DNA of 64,000 nt. Source: an uncultured Rhizobium sp. (GTDB taxonomy: Bacteria; Pseudomonadota; Alphaproteobacteria; Rhizobiales; Rhizobiaceae). Within the stretch, counting starts at the first letter, position 1. Each line of letters opens with the position of its first letter. The stretch covers positions 1 through 64,000 of the forward strand of contig CAMFHE010000019.1 of NCBI GenBank assembly GCA_945952045.1, in the 5' to 3' direction. The position numbers and the translations under genes were made by a program. The notes beneath the pieces are model-generated. The model was not told where the DNA came from. It searched no databases and saw only the letters and a program-made list of their open reading frames with translations. This document shows positions 56,586 to 64,000 of this stretch, in pieces.

Positions 56586-58669
56586 GAAATAGAGCCCAAA
56601 ATCTTGATCTCGATGCCCTTTGCCAATTCCACATGCGACAGCACCGGAAGGGTGGCGAACAGGCGCTCGATGATCATCCGCACATAGGAGCGCGTTTCCG
56701 GCGAGGTGACGAGCACGAACGGCAGACCACGATCCATGAATTCACGAATAACACGGCTTGCCTGTTCGCTGAACTCCTCAAGGCTGCGCGGATCGATATC
56801 GAATTCGACAACTTCACCCTTGTTGTCGCGCTTGAGCGCCTGGTGGAACACGAGATCCCATTTGCTGCCGAGGCGCAGCACGCGCAGCGTGCCGTTGTCG
56901 GCCAGGTCGCCGCAGAGCTGCTGGGCCATACGCACGCGCACATGCTCGACGATCTGCTCGGTCTTGCGCACATGCGGCGCCAGTTCCGCCACCGCTTCGA
57001 GAATGAGATGCAAATTGCGGATCGAGACGCGTTCGGCAAGCAGCAGCTTCAACACGGCCTGCAGGCCGGAATAGGACATGTGCGAGGAGCAGATTTCGTC
57101 GGCCAGCTTCTTGTATTCCGGGTCGAGCCGCTCGATCAGCACCTTCACGTCCTTGTAGGACAGAAGCTGCGGCAGGTTGTTGCGGATGACTTCGCTGACA
57201 TGGGTCAGAACGACCGAGACGTTGTCGATCGGGTGGAAACCCTCGCGGCGCAGGTCTTCGGCGAAAGCCTCGAGGACCGAGACCGCCGGCATGCCGAAGG
57301 CGGGTTCGCGGATCTCGTCGCCCGGCACCGACGGCTTGCGGCCGGAACCGGTGACGACGAGCACTTCGCCGACGCGCAGCGAATTGGAGGCGACCGTCGT
57401 GCCGTGGATGCGGATCTGGTAGGACTTTTCCTGGATGGCGATGTCGTCGCTGACCTTGATTTCCGGAACGACGAAACCGTACTGGCTGGCGAACTTGCGG
57501 CGCATCTTGCCGACGCGGAAAGCCAGTTCCTGGTGCGCGCCGAGCAGACGGGTCGAGACCAGCTTGCCGAGCGCCAGTTCGATTTCGGCGGTCTTGAGAA
57601 CCGATTTGACCGAATCCTTTTCCTGCTCCTTGGTCTGGACCGCTTCGGTTTCCTCCTGCTGGCGCAGAAGCTGGTTTTCCTGCTCCTGACGGCGGGGAAT
57701 GTACCAGCTGCCAAAGGCCATGATGCCGCCGAGCGCCAGAAAGGGCAGCATCGGCAGGCCGGGAATGAGCGCGAGCAAGACCATCAGGGCGGCGGCGACC
57801 GACAGGGCGCGGGGGTAGCCACTGAGCTGATTGACGACCGCCTGGTCCGTAGAACCGGACGTGCCGCCGCGCGACACCAGAAGGCCGGCGGCGAGCGAAA
57901 CGATGAGCGCCGGAACCTGGGAGACGATACCGTCGCCGACCGAAAGCTTGACGAAGACGTCGGCCGCTTCGCCGATCGGCATGCCATGGCGGAAATAACC
58001 GATGATGATGCCGCCGAAGATGTTAATGGCAGTGATCAGCAGGCCGGCGACCGCGTCGCCGCGCACGAATTTCGACGCACCGTCCATCGAACCGAAGAAG
58101 GAGCTTTCCTCTTCCAGTTCGCGGCGGCGGCGCTGCGCTTCCTTCTCGTCGATGATGCCGGCCGAAAGGTCGGCGTCGATCGACATCTGCTTGCCGGGGA
58201 TGGCGTCGAGGGTGAAGCGGGCGCCGACTTCGGCGATACGCGTGGCGCCCTTGGTGATGACGATGAAGTTCACCGTCACCAGGATCAGGAAGACGATGAC
58301 ACCGATGACGAAATCGCCGGACATGACCAGCGCCGAAAAGCCGGCGATCACATGGCCGGCGGCGTCATGACCCTCATTGCCATGCGAGAGAATCACGCGC
58401 GTCGTGGCGATGTTGAGCGCCAGTCGCGTCATGGTCGCGATCAGGAGAATGGTCGGGAAGGACGAGAAATCCAGCGGCCTCTGGATCCACAGGGCCACCA
58501 TCAGGATCAGCACCGAAAAGGCGATCGAGAAGGCCAGTCCCAGATCGATCAGGAAGGCCGGAATGGGCAGGAACAGGATACAGAGGATTACGACGATGCC
58601 GAGCGCGAAGCCGATGTCGCGGGCGCCGCCGCCGAACTTCGGCATCGAGAGTGCATTTGATTGCGCCAT
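56582..58669 (-). CDS. flhA: Flagellar export gate protein FlhA
   Basis: A 695-residue protein: eight membrane helices in the first 320 residues, the FHIPEP loop region ([20 protein letters not shown] at about 155-174), and a cytoplasmic domain that receives substrates and chaperones. The start [11 protein letters not shown] at 58669 is chosen; an ATG at 58681 touches the AGGAG ribosome site too closely. It is followed by fliR in overlap. Confidence 0.95.
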   Translation of the reverse strand: MAQSNALSMPKFGGGARDIGFALGIVVILCILFLPIPAFLIDLGLAFSIAFSVLILMVALWIQRPLDFSSFPTILLIATMTRLALNIATTRVILSHGNEGHDAAGHVIAGFSALVMSGDFVIGVIVFLILVTVNFIVITKGATRIAEVGARFTLDAIPGKQMSIDADLSAGIIDEKEAQRRRRELEEESSFFGSMDGASKFVRGDAVAGLLITAINIFGGIIIGYFRHGMPIGEAADVFVKLSVGDGIVSQVPALIVSLAAGLLVSRGGTSGSTDQAVVNQLSGYPRALSVAAALMVLLALIPGLPMLPFLALGGIMAFGSWYIPRRQEQENQLLRQQEETEAVQTKEQEKDSVKSVLKTAEIELALGKLVSTRLLGAHQELAFRVGKMRRKFASQYGFVVPEIKVSDDIAIQEKSYQIRIHGTTVASNSLRVGEVLVVTGSGRKPSVPGDEIREPAFGMPAVSVLEAFAEDLRREGFHPIDNVSVVLTHVSEVIRNNLPQLLSYKDVKVLIERLDPEYKKLADEICSSHMSYSGLQAVLKLLLAERVSIRNLHLILEAVAELAPHVRKTEQIVEHVRVRMAQQLCGDLADNGTLRVLRLGSKWDLVFHQALKRDNKGEVVEFDIDPRSLEEFSEQASRVIREFMDRGLPFVLVTSPETRSYVRMIIERLFATLPVLSHVELAKGIEIKILGSIS

Positions 58670-58799
58670 GTCTTTTTCCATCTCCTCATGAGAGGCGGAC
58701 GAACGCCGGCGCGAAAACGCCGAGGTTCACCCAATTCAAATCCGACCCATAAAGATCGAAGCTTGCGCGAAAATGGGCATGACGGGCTTACGACGACAA

Positions 58800-58825
58800 A
58801 CGGCCCGCGCGGACGCGCAGGCCGT
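58800..58825 (-). promoter_or_regulatory. Intercistronic hairpin between fliQ and flhA
   Basis: ACGGCC (58800-58805) pairs with GGCCGT (58820-58825), with CGCG/CGCG pairing inside the loop. It lies 30 bases after the fliQ stop codon; only TTTG follows, so it is at best a weak terminator. Confidence 0.45.
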
Positions 58826-58854
58826 GTTCGAAATCCAAGAGAATGGCGCGGCGC

Positions 58855-59121
58855 TCAGAAGCCCGACTGGACGCGCGAAAACACCAGATTGGTGAACAGC
58901 GAAATCTGGCCGCCGATGAACGGCGCCGTGACCCCGACCGTGATGAAGATCGCGACGATCTTCGGAACGAAGGTAAGGGTGATTTCCTGAATCTGCGTCA
59001 GCGCCTGGATCAGCGCGATCACCAGACCGACGACCATGGCCGCGAGAACCGCGGGACCGGCCGCAACAAGCACCGTCCAGATCGCCGCCTGTACGATATC
59101 GAGGGCATCGGCTTCATTCAT
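58855..59121 (-). CDS. fliQ: Flagellar export apparatus protein FliQ
   Basis: An 88-residue protein with two membrane hairpin helices (VLAAMVVGLVIALIQALTQI and VPKIVAIFITVGVTAPFI) and the conserved IQALTQIQE turn of FliQ. It is part of the export gate with FliP and FliR. It lies between flgD (134-base gap) and flhA. Confidence 0.93.
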   Translation of the reverse strand: MNEADALDIVQAAIWTVLVAAGPAVLAAMVVGLVIALIQALTQIQEITLTFVPKIVAIFITVGVTAPFIGGQISLFTNLVFSRVQSGF

Positions 59122-59255
59122 CGTCGGTCATTCCCAGTTGTCGGCCCGGTCATTTCAAGGCCGCATCCGCGCCGAGGCGAATCGCCGGCGCGGATCGTTT
59201 CATGGCTGCATTTTACCGCAAACCGGGCCGGCTCGCCAGCCCGCAAGGCCGGCGA

Positions 59256-59834
59256 TCAACCGGTGGCGCCGCTATCGTCGCTGCCGGTGCCGCTATCGCC
59301 CGAGGTCGAGCCGGAACCCGTACCCGTGCCGGTGCCCATCGAGGTGCCGGTACCGGCCGTCGTGTCGCTGCCGGTATCGGTCGAGGTGCCGCTGGAACCG
59401 CCGAGCGGGGTCGGCGTCGAACCGTCGGTGATGGTGATGCCAGGCTGGATGAGGATCTTGCCGCCTTCCTTGGTCAGCGCGATCAGGCCGTCCGAATAAA
59501 CCTGCACTTCCTTGACGACGCCGACGACTTTCTCGTCCGCGCTCATCATGGTCTTGCCGATATAGCTCGACGCCTGGGTCAGCGACTGCGACTTGATCAG
59601 GCTTTCCAGGTTCTTGTTCTGCTGGACCGCTTGCTCGACCTGCGAGAAAGTCGCCAGCTGGCTGACCTGCTGGGTCGCGTCCATCGGGCTGGTCGGATCC
59701 TGGTTCTTCATCTGGGCGATCAGCAACTGCAGGAAGCTGTTGTAGTTCAGCGAAGCGGCGGAAGCCGCCTGCGTCGCCTTGCTGCCCGATGTCGTCGGTG
59801 TCGTCGTATTGTTGGTAACGCCGCCTACCGCCAT
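59256..59834 (-). CDS. flgD: Hook-capping protein FlgD with Gly/Ser/Thr-rich tail
   Basis: A 192-residue scaffold for hook assembly. The FlgD N-terminal domain is clear: [20 protein letters not shown] (about 30-49) and [15 protein letters not shown]. The beta-rich middle (about 90-135) is short, and the final 47 residues are nearly all Gly, Ser, Thr and Asp in short repeats, replacing the usual Ig-like domain. The ATG at 59834 lies inside the end of flbT. Confidence 0.9.
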   Translation of the reverse strand: MAVGGVTNNTTTPTTSGSKATQAASAASLNYNSFLQLLIAQMKNQDPTSPMDATQQVSQLATFSQVEQAVQQNKNLESLIKSQSLTQASSYIGKTMMSADEKVVGVVKEVQVYSDGLIALTKEGGKILIQPGITITDGSTPTPLGGSSGTSTDTGSDTTAGTGTSMGTGTGTGSGSTSGDSGTGSDDSGATG

Positions 59835-60274
59835 GGTGCGATCTCCTTGCGGATCTGTTCGATGGTCGCCGGGGCCATCTCCTGGTTGTTGAGGATACGA
59901 TCCTCGGTCGGGTAGAGCGAGCGGATCGCCTTCAGCGCGTCGAAGGCGCGGCCGGAGCTGACGAGACCGTCGATGCGCTTCAGTTCGGCGAGCACTTCGT
60001 CGTCCTTGAAGCAATTGAGCAGCATGATGACCGACTTGCGGAACATGACGAGCGACTGCTCGGCGCCTTCCGGGTTGATCAGCATCATCTGGGCGATGAA
60101 ATAGAGCTGACGCAGCGGCGTCGTCGCATCTTCCGGCTGGAGAACGTGGTTTTCCAGAAGGAAGGTCACATCGTTCAGGAATTCCAACGCAACCTTGCGG
60201 TCGACACGCAACACCGCTCCATTGATAAAAATGCGTTCGCCGGATTTGAGCGAAATGCGTAGGGTACTTTTCAT
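59825..60274 (-). CDS. flbT: Flagellin translation regulator FlbT
   Basis: A 149-residue FlbT protein ([20 protein letters not shown] at the start, [18 protein letters not shown] in the middle). FlbT acts after transcription on flagellin mRNA in Caulobacter and in rhizobia, in balance with FlaF. It overlaps flaF and flgD, so the three are translationally coupled. Confidence 0.93.
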   Translation of the reverse strand: MKSTLRISLKSGERIFINGAVLRVDRKVALEFLNDVTFLLENHVLQPEDATTPLRQLYFIAQMMLINPEGAEQSLVMFRKSVIMLLNCFKDDEVLAELKRIDGLVSSGRAFDALKAIRSLYPTEDRILNNQEMAPATIEQIRKEIAPWR

Positions 60275-60618
60275 TTAAGTCCATCCCTGATGATGGTGGT
60301 TACGTCGATGATGCCCTGAAAATTATCGGACTGGCGTTTCCTGATCCGGTCGCATTCCTTGAGAATCCAGATGGCGATGGATATCAGGTTGGCCCGAAGC
60401 TCGGCATCGAGCTGATTTTCAGGCTGTTTCAAGTCTTCAATAAAACGAATCCAGATGCGGCGCGTGTAGAACAGGGCCTCGATCGCTTCCCGCGAATATT
60501 CCCGCTTGTCGCGCGCGGCGCCCAGCAGTTCAATCGAGCGGTTCAGGACCTGCCGTTCACGGTCCTTGGCGTCGGCGACGCCGTCCTCCATGATCTCGGC
60601 ATATGAAAACTGGTACAT
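60271..60618 (-). CDS. flaF: Flagellar biosynthesis regulator FlaF
   Basis: A 115-residue helical FlaF protein ([40 protein letters not shown]). Known in alphaproteobacteria as a partner and opponent of FlbT in flagellin synthesis and secretion. It follows flgL after 37 bases and overlaps flbT by four bases. Confidence 0.93.
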   Translation of the reverse strand: MYQFSYAEIMEDGVADAKDRERQVLNRSIELLGAARDKREYSREAIEALFYTRRIWIRFIEDLKQPENQLDAELRANLISIAIWILKECDRIRKRQSDNFQGIIDVTTIIRDGLK

Positions 60619-60655
60619 TCATGCATCCTTCATTTTCATGTTCTTTCCTTTTGCA

Positions 60656-61699
60656 TCAAAGGAAATTGACCAGGCTCAACTGCTGTATTCTGGCTGTCAG
60701 CGTGTAGGAGGCATCGACCAGCGAAAGAAGGTTCTTCACACGCGATGCGACTTCCACCGTATCCACACCTTCGAGATCGCCGAGATATTTGGTGATGATC
60801 GCTTGCTGGGACTCAAGCGACGTATTCGCATTCTTGACGCGTTCCTCGGACAGGCCGAGCTTGCCCTGCATCGCGGTGATGCCGTTGACGCCCTGGTAGA
60901 GCTTGTCCTGGGACACCGTCTGAACCGCCGAACGCGCAGCCGGCGGCAGAGACGTATCCATGAATTCCAGCGCCACGATCGACCCGAACACCAGCTTGCG
61001 CATGGCCTGATCGTTGGTGTTGACCGAGGTCTGAACCACTTCGCCCTGGGTAATGCGGCTTTGCGTATTGGTATCGCTGGCGTTCGAGACGTTGGCTTTC
61101 CAATAGGCGTCGCTGGTGAATGTCGCCTCGGCCTGTGAAAGGAAGGTCGCCATCTGGCTTTGCGTGATGTCGGCCTTGGTCGCGATGCCGTTCGCCGTCA
61201 TGAAATTGGTGAGCTCGTTTTGCAAGAACGTCGAGCTGCTGGAAAGGGCCGTGTCCTTGATCGGCTTCACATCGGTGTTAATACCGGCAAAGAGATACTC
61301 ACCGTTGTTGGAGAAGTTCGCCTTTTCCACGATGGAATTCAGATAGTTCTGAATCGATGTCTTCGACGTCGAGAGACTTTGCGCATCCTCGTTGCCGCCG
61401 AAGGCGAGCACGGTGTTGAGAATTTCCTGGCCGGAGGCGGCCATGTCTTTCAACGCCGCCTGCGACGACCCCAGACGCGTCGTCACCAGGCTGTTCGAGA
61501 TACCCAATGCCTTCAGGCGATCGACCTCACGGTTGAGATCGAGGCTCTGCGCCGTCTTGGCGCCGAGCGAAACACCCATGTCATAGTGCTTGCCGGAAAC
61601 GGATTCCGCCTGGGCGACCACCAGGTCCTTCTGCGTCTGCGACATCGTCATTCGCAGCGCCTGGGTTATCGACATGTTCGAAATTGTAGAAGTCTTCAT
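60656..61699 (-). CDS. flgL: Hook-filament junction protein FlgL
   Basis: A 347-residue flagellin-like protein with helical D0/D1 ends (MSITQALRMTMSQTQKDLVV at the start and VKNLLSLVDASYTLTARIQQ near the end) that pack between FlgK and the filament. It follows flgK after three bases. The exported protein lacks a cleaved signal peptide, as expected. Confidence 0.92.
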   Translation of the reverse strand: MKTSTISNMSITQALRMTMSQTQKDLVVAQAESVSGKHYDMGVSLGAKTAQSLDLNREVDRLKALGISNSLVTTRLGSSQAALKDMAASGQEILNTVLAFGGNEDAQSLSTSKTSIQNYLNSIVEKANFSNNGEYLFAGINTDVKPIKDTALSSSSTFLQNELTNFMTANGIATKADITQSQMATFLSQAEATFTSDAYWKANVSNASDTNTQSRITQGEVVQTSVNTNDQAMRKLVFGSIVALEFMDTSLPPAARSAVQTVSQDKLYQGVNGITAMQGKLGLSEERVKNANTSLESQQAIITKYLGDLEGVDTVEVASRVKNLLSLVDASYTLTARIQQLSLVNFL

Positions 61700-61702
61700 G
61701 AC

Positions 61703-63142
61703 TTAACTCGCGATGGATAGGAGTGCCTTCAGCATTTCATCGACAGCGCTCACAAGCTTCGCCGACGCTTTGTAGGATTGTTCGATGTCGAGCATCAGCG
61801 ACATTTCCTCGTCGAGGCTGACGCTGGTGACGCTGGAATAGGCTTCCGTCGTGCGCGACAGCAGCGCGGATTTGCTTTCCGCAGCCGCATTGGCGCCGCT
61901 GCGATAGGCTTCCAGCCAACTCACCGAGCGGGTCGCAAACTTCATGATGCTTGTCGTGCCATCAAGACCGCTGGTCGTGTCGAAGGTCTGATCGGCGTCG
62001 AGGCCGGTTTCGTATGTGTCGAGCAGCGCCGAGAAGCCGGCATTGCTGCCAGTGTTCTGGCTGACGGCGGTCGCATTGACCGTGCCATCGCGCAGGCGCG
62101 TCGGATCGTCGATGGCGCGCTGCGCCACCTGGATCGTCGAGGCGATGCCTGCCACGGCCGTGCCAGCGGGCGGAACCGTGCCGCCTGACCATGTGAACAG
62201 GCCGGGAATCTTGGTGCTGCCGGCATTGACCTCGGCAAAGCTGGTGATCAGGCCGCGCGCCACTTCGTCGAGCTGCTTCTGGAAGGTCGGCGCGATTTCA
62301 TCGCGCACCTGCAGCAACGCCTGGAGCGACCCCATGGACGAGGTATTGGAATTGGCGCCCGCCGTCAGCGTCACGCCGTCGATCTTGATCGCATTGCCGG
62401 TCGTGGACGCGTCGTATGCCGGCTTGGGCGTGAATTCGACCTTGCGCGGCGTCTTGTCGAACAGGGCGATGCCGCTTGTGGTATAGAGCGCAAGGCCGTT
62501 GTTATCGACCGCCATCGTGGAGACGCCGACGATCCCGGAAATCTGCTTGAGCAGACCTTCACGGACATCGAGGCCGTCGCTCGGATCGTCACCGAGCGCC
62601 GTTGCGCGCGTCACCGCTTCGTTGGCGACCTGGAACTGGGCCAACAGGCCGTTGAGCTGATCGACCTGCGTCGCGATCTGGCTATCGGCGTCGGTGCGCA
62701 CCGCCTGCACCGCCTTGGAGGCGGTGTTCAGCGAATTGGCGACATCCTTGGCTGCATTGATCGCCGCCGCGCCGAGAATCTGGTCGTTCGGCTTGTTGGC
62801 ATAGTCGTGCAGGGCAGTCTGGAACTTGGCGAGATAGGTGGACGGCGCCGTTTCATTGTCGTTGCCGCCCATGATCGACTTGATGTCCGACAGGCCCTTG
62901 AGCAGGGCCTGCTGTCCGCTGTCCTGCGATGTCGAGGACAGGATCTGGCGCAGAAGCATATCGTTCTGCGCCCGTGTCGTCGACATGATCTGGGCGCCGT
63001 AGAGCGACGTGGTGGTGACAGACGAACGTCGCACATAGTCCGGGTTCTGGGCATTGGCCATGTTCTTCGAAACAGTCTGGGTTTGCTTACCCGTATTGTT
63101 GAAGATGGCCTGGGCCGTATTCATGGCCGAAGTGAGCGACAT
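61703..63142 (-). CDS. flgK: Hook-associated protein FlgK
   Basis: A 479-residue junction protein. The N-terminus (SLTSAMNTAQAIFNNTGKQT, then SKNMANAQNPDYVRR) and C-terminus (SVSLDEEMSLMLDIEQSYKA) carry the FlgK patterns. The middle domain is variable. It lies 23 bases after flgE and just before flgL. Confidence 0.93.
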   Translation of the reverse strand: MSLTSAMNTAQAIFNNTGKQTQTVSKNMANAQNPDYVRRSSVTTTSLYGAQIMSTTRAQNDMLLRQILSSTSQDSGQQALLKGLSDIKSIMGGNDNETAPSTYLAKFQTALHDYANKPNDQILGAAAINAAKDVANSLNTASKAVQAVRTDADSQIATQVDQLNGLLAQFQVANEAVTRATALGDDPSDGLDVREGLLKQISGIVGVSTMAVDNNGLALYTTSGIALFDKTPRKVEFTPKPAYDASTTGNAIKIDGVTLTAGANSNTSSMGSLQALLQVRDEIAPTFQKQLDEVARGLITSFAEVNAGSTKIPGLFTWSGGTVPPAGTAVAGIASTIQVAQRAIDDPTRLRDGTVNATAVSQNTGSNAGFSALLDTYETGLDADQTFDTTSGLDGTTSIMKFATRSVSWLEAYRSGANAAAESKSALLSRTTEAYSSVTSVSLDEEMSLMLDIEQSYKASAKLVSAVDEMLKALLSIAS

Positions 63143-63165
63143 AGCCTACCTACCAATCGATCCGA

Positions 63166-64000
63166 TTAACGCTTCAGGTTTACAAGAACGTCGAGAATAT
63201 CGGCGCCGGTCTGGAAGACCTTGGAATTGGCGGTGTACGTGCGCTGGGCCTCGATCATTTCGGTCAGTTCATTGGCCAGATCGACGTTCGATGCTTCCAG
63301 CGAACCGGAAATGATCGTACCCACACCCGCCTGCTGCGGAATGCCGAACGTGGCGTTGCCCGAGCCCGAGGTTGCCGAATAGACGTTGCCGGTCGAGACT
63401 TCGAGCTGGTCGGGGCTGGCGAAGGTTGCCAGACCGACGACGCCGAGCTGCTTCTTGGTGCCGTTGGCATAGACCGCGTAGACCGTGCCGTCCTTGTCGA
63501 CGCGCACATCTTCCAGCGAGCTGGAGGCGCTGCCGTCGGCGGCGATCTTGGAGAAGCTGTCGGAAGCCAGTTCGGTGACCTTCGTCATATCGAACTTGAT
63601 GGCATTTTCACCGGTTGCCGCAATACCGCCGATGCTGACGGTCTGGTCGGTGCTGATCGTGCCGGCCTGGTTGGTGATGCTCTTGATCTTGTTGGTCACG
63701 GGGTCGAATTCGATCGTCAATTCATCGACATCGCCACCGGCCGCAACTTCCGGATCATAAGCTGGCTTCGTCAGCGGGATGTCCGATGTGATCTTGGCTT
63801 TCCAGATGGCTCCGGTCGGCGGTGTCGTCGAGGGGTCGGCATCACTATCCTTGGTGTAGGTAACAGTGAAAATGCCCTTCTCGCCGTAGTTTGCTTCATA
63901 GAAGCTGACGGTGGACGTGAACGAGTCACCTATCGCTGCCGAGTTCTTGAAGTTCGCATTTACCGAAGCCGAGGTCGAGGCAACCTTGGTCAACTTGTCC
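63166..64000 (-). CDS. flgE: Flagellar hook protein FlgE (partial, N-terminal part missing)
   Basis: The frame is open to the right edge. The visible part contains the hook D-domain stretch AAIGDSFTSTVSFYEANYGE and the conserved end SNVDLANELTEMIEAQRTYT...FQTGADILDVLVNLKR (split here for length), which in this form closes FlgE/FlgF/FlgG proteins. FlgE is favoured over the rod proteins because flgK follows directly and because of the long variable domain. Confidence 0.9.
   Translation of the reverse strand, partial: DKLTKVASTSASVNANFKNSAAIGDSFTSTVSFYEANYGEKGIFTVTYTKDSDADPSTTPPTGAIWKAKITSDIPLTKPAYDPEVAAGGDVDELTIEFDPVTNKIKSITNQAGTISTDQTVSIGGIAATGENAIKFDMTKVTELASDSFSKIAADGSASSSLEDVRVDKDGTVYAVYANGTKKQLGVVGLATFASPDQLEVSTGNVYSATSGSGNATFGIPQQAGVGTIISGSLEASNVDLANELTEMIEAQRTYTANSKVFQTGADILDVLVNLKR

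Noticed and set aside
56633-58660. 675-codon plus-strand frame opposite flhA
   Set aside because: Low-complexity Asp/Arg/His shadow of a conserved membrane protein gene.

Overview
The window is a chromosomal segment of a fast-growing member of the Rhizobiales (Rhizobium/Ensifer/Agrobacterium type). This rests on several observations. Gene order matches, from memory, the Ensifer meliloti chromosome in two stretches: the rirA-dpp / phasin-cbrA-acsA-pot-mcpZ block and the zwf-pgl-edd-aglKAGFE-aglR-folD-flagellar block. Coding DNA is GC rich. There is an alphaproteobacterial tRNA-His without an encoded G-1, the Rhizobiales proteins RirA, BcsN, FlaF and FlbT, and short rhizobial intergenic palindromes. 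No insertion sequence, prophage, CRISPR array or plasmid origin was seen.

Layout. (1) 1-12.7 kb, all minus strand: a cellulose operon (bcsA, bcsB, a TPR gene, bcsN) with overlapping reading frames, then the Fe-S iron regulator rirA, then a dipeptide ABC operon dppABCD cut by the left edge. (2) 13.0-14.9 kb: a tail-to-tail pair made of a BglII-family restriction endonuclease and an MT-A70 adenine methyltransferase, followed by tRNA-His(GTG). (3) 15-21.6 kb: a phasin, the large PAS sensor kinase CbrA (cell cycle control) and acetoacetyl-CoA synthetase, i.e. polyhydroxybutyrate storage and use next to a cell cycle regulator. (4) 21.7-37.5 kb: an AsmA protein, the polyamine importer potFGHI, a short-chain acyl-CoA type XRE regulator divergent from a small conserved-looking gene, the chemoreceptor McpZ, a HI0933-family flavoprotein, and two polyamine-type catabolic genes (puuA-like, puuB-like). 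(5) 37.6-41.7 kb: the Entner-Doudoroff operon zwf-pgl-edd. (6) 41.8-50.2 kb: a small PilZ-like gene and the alpha-glucoside operon aglEFGAK with divergent lacI-type regulator aglR. (7) 50.2-53.6 kb: a VOC protein, folD and a Wzz-like chain-length protein. (8) 53.7-64 kb, all minus strand: the end of the flagellar cluster (flgE, flgK, flgL, flaF, flbT, flgD, fliQ, flhA, fliR, then four small export or assembly proteins).

The genes fit a soil or root lifestyle: uptake of peptides, polyamines and alpha-glucosides, breakdown of sugars through 6-phosphogluconate, carbon storage, surface polysaccharide, chemotaxis and swimming. In all three ABC operons the binding-protein gene comes first and is followed by a strong hairpin before the permease or ATPase genes. 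Several promoters carry perfect dyads that look like operators (dppA, rirA, phasin, acsA, scfR, aglE/aglR).

I did not find a convincing wholly new system. The best candidates for a second look are the BglII-like/MT-A70 pair, the TPR-BcsN cellulose operon without bcsC or bcsZ, the uncharacterised flagellar small-protein cassette, the AglG periplasmic insertion, and a possible structured RNA between cbrA and acsA. Gene symbols rest on recognised sequence features and remembered gene order, not on database searches.
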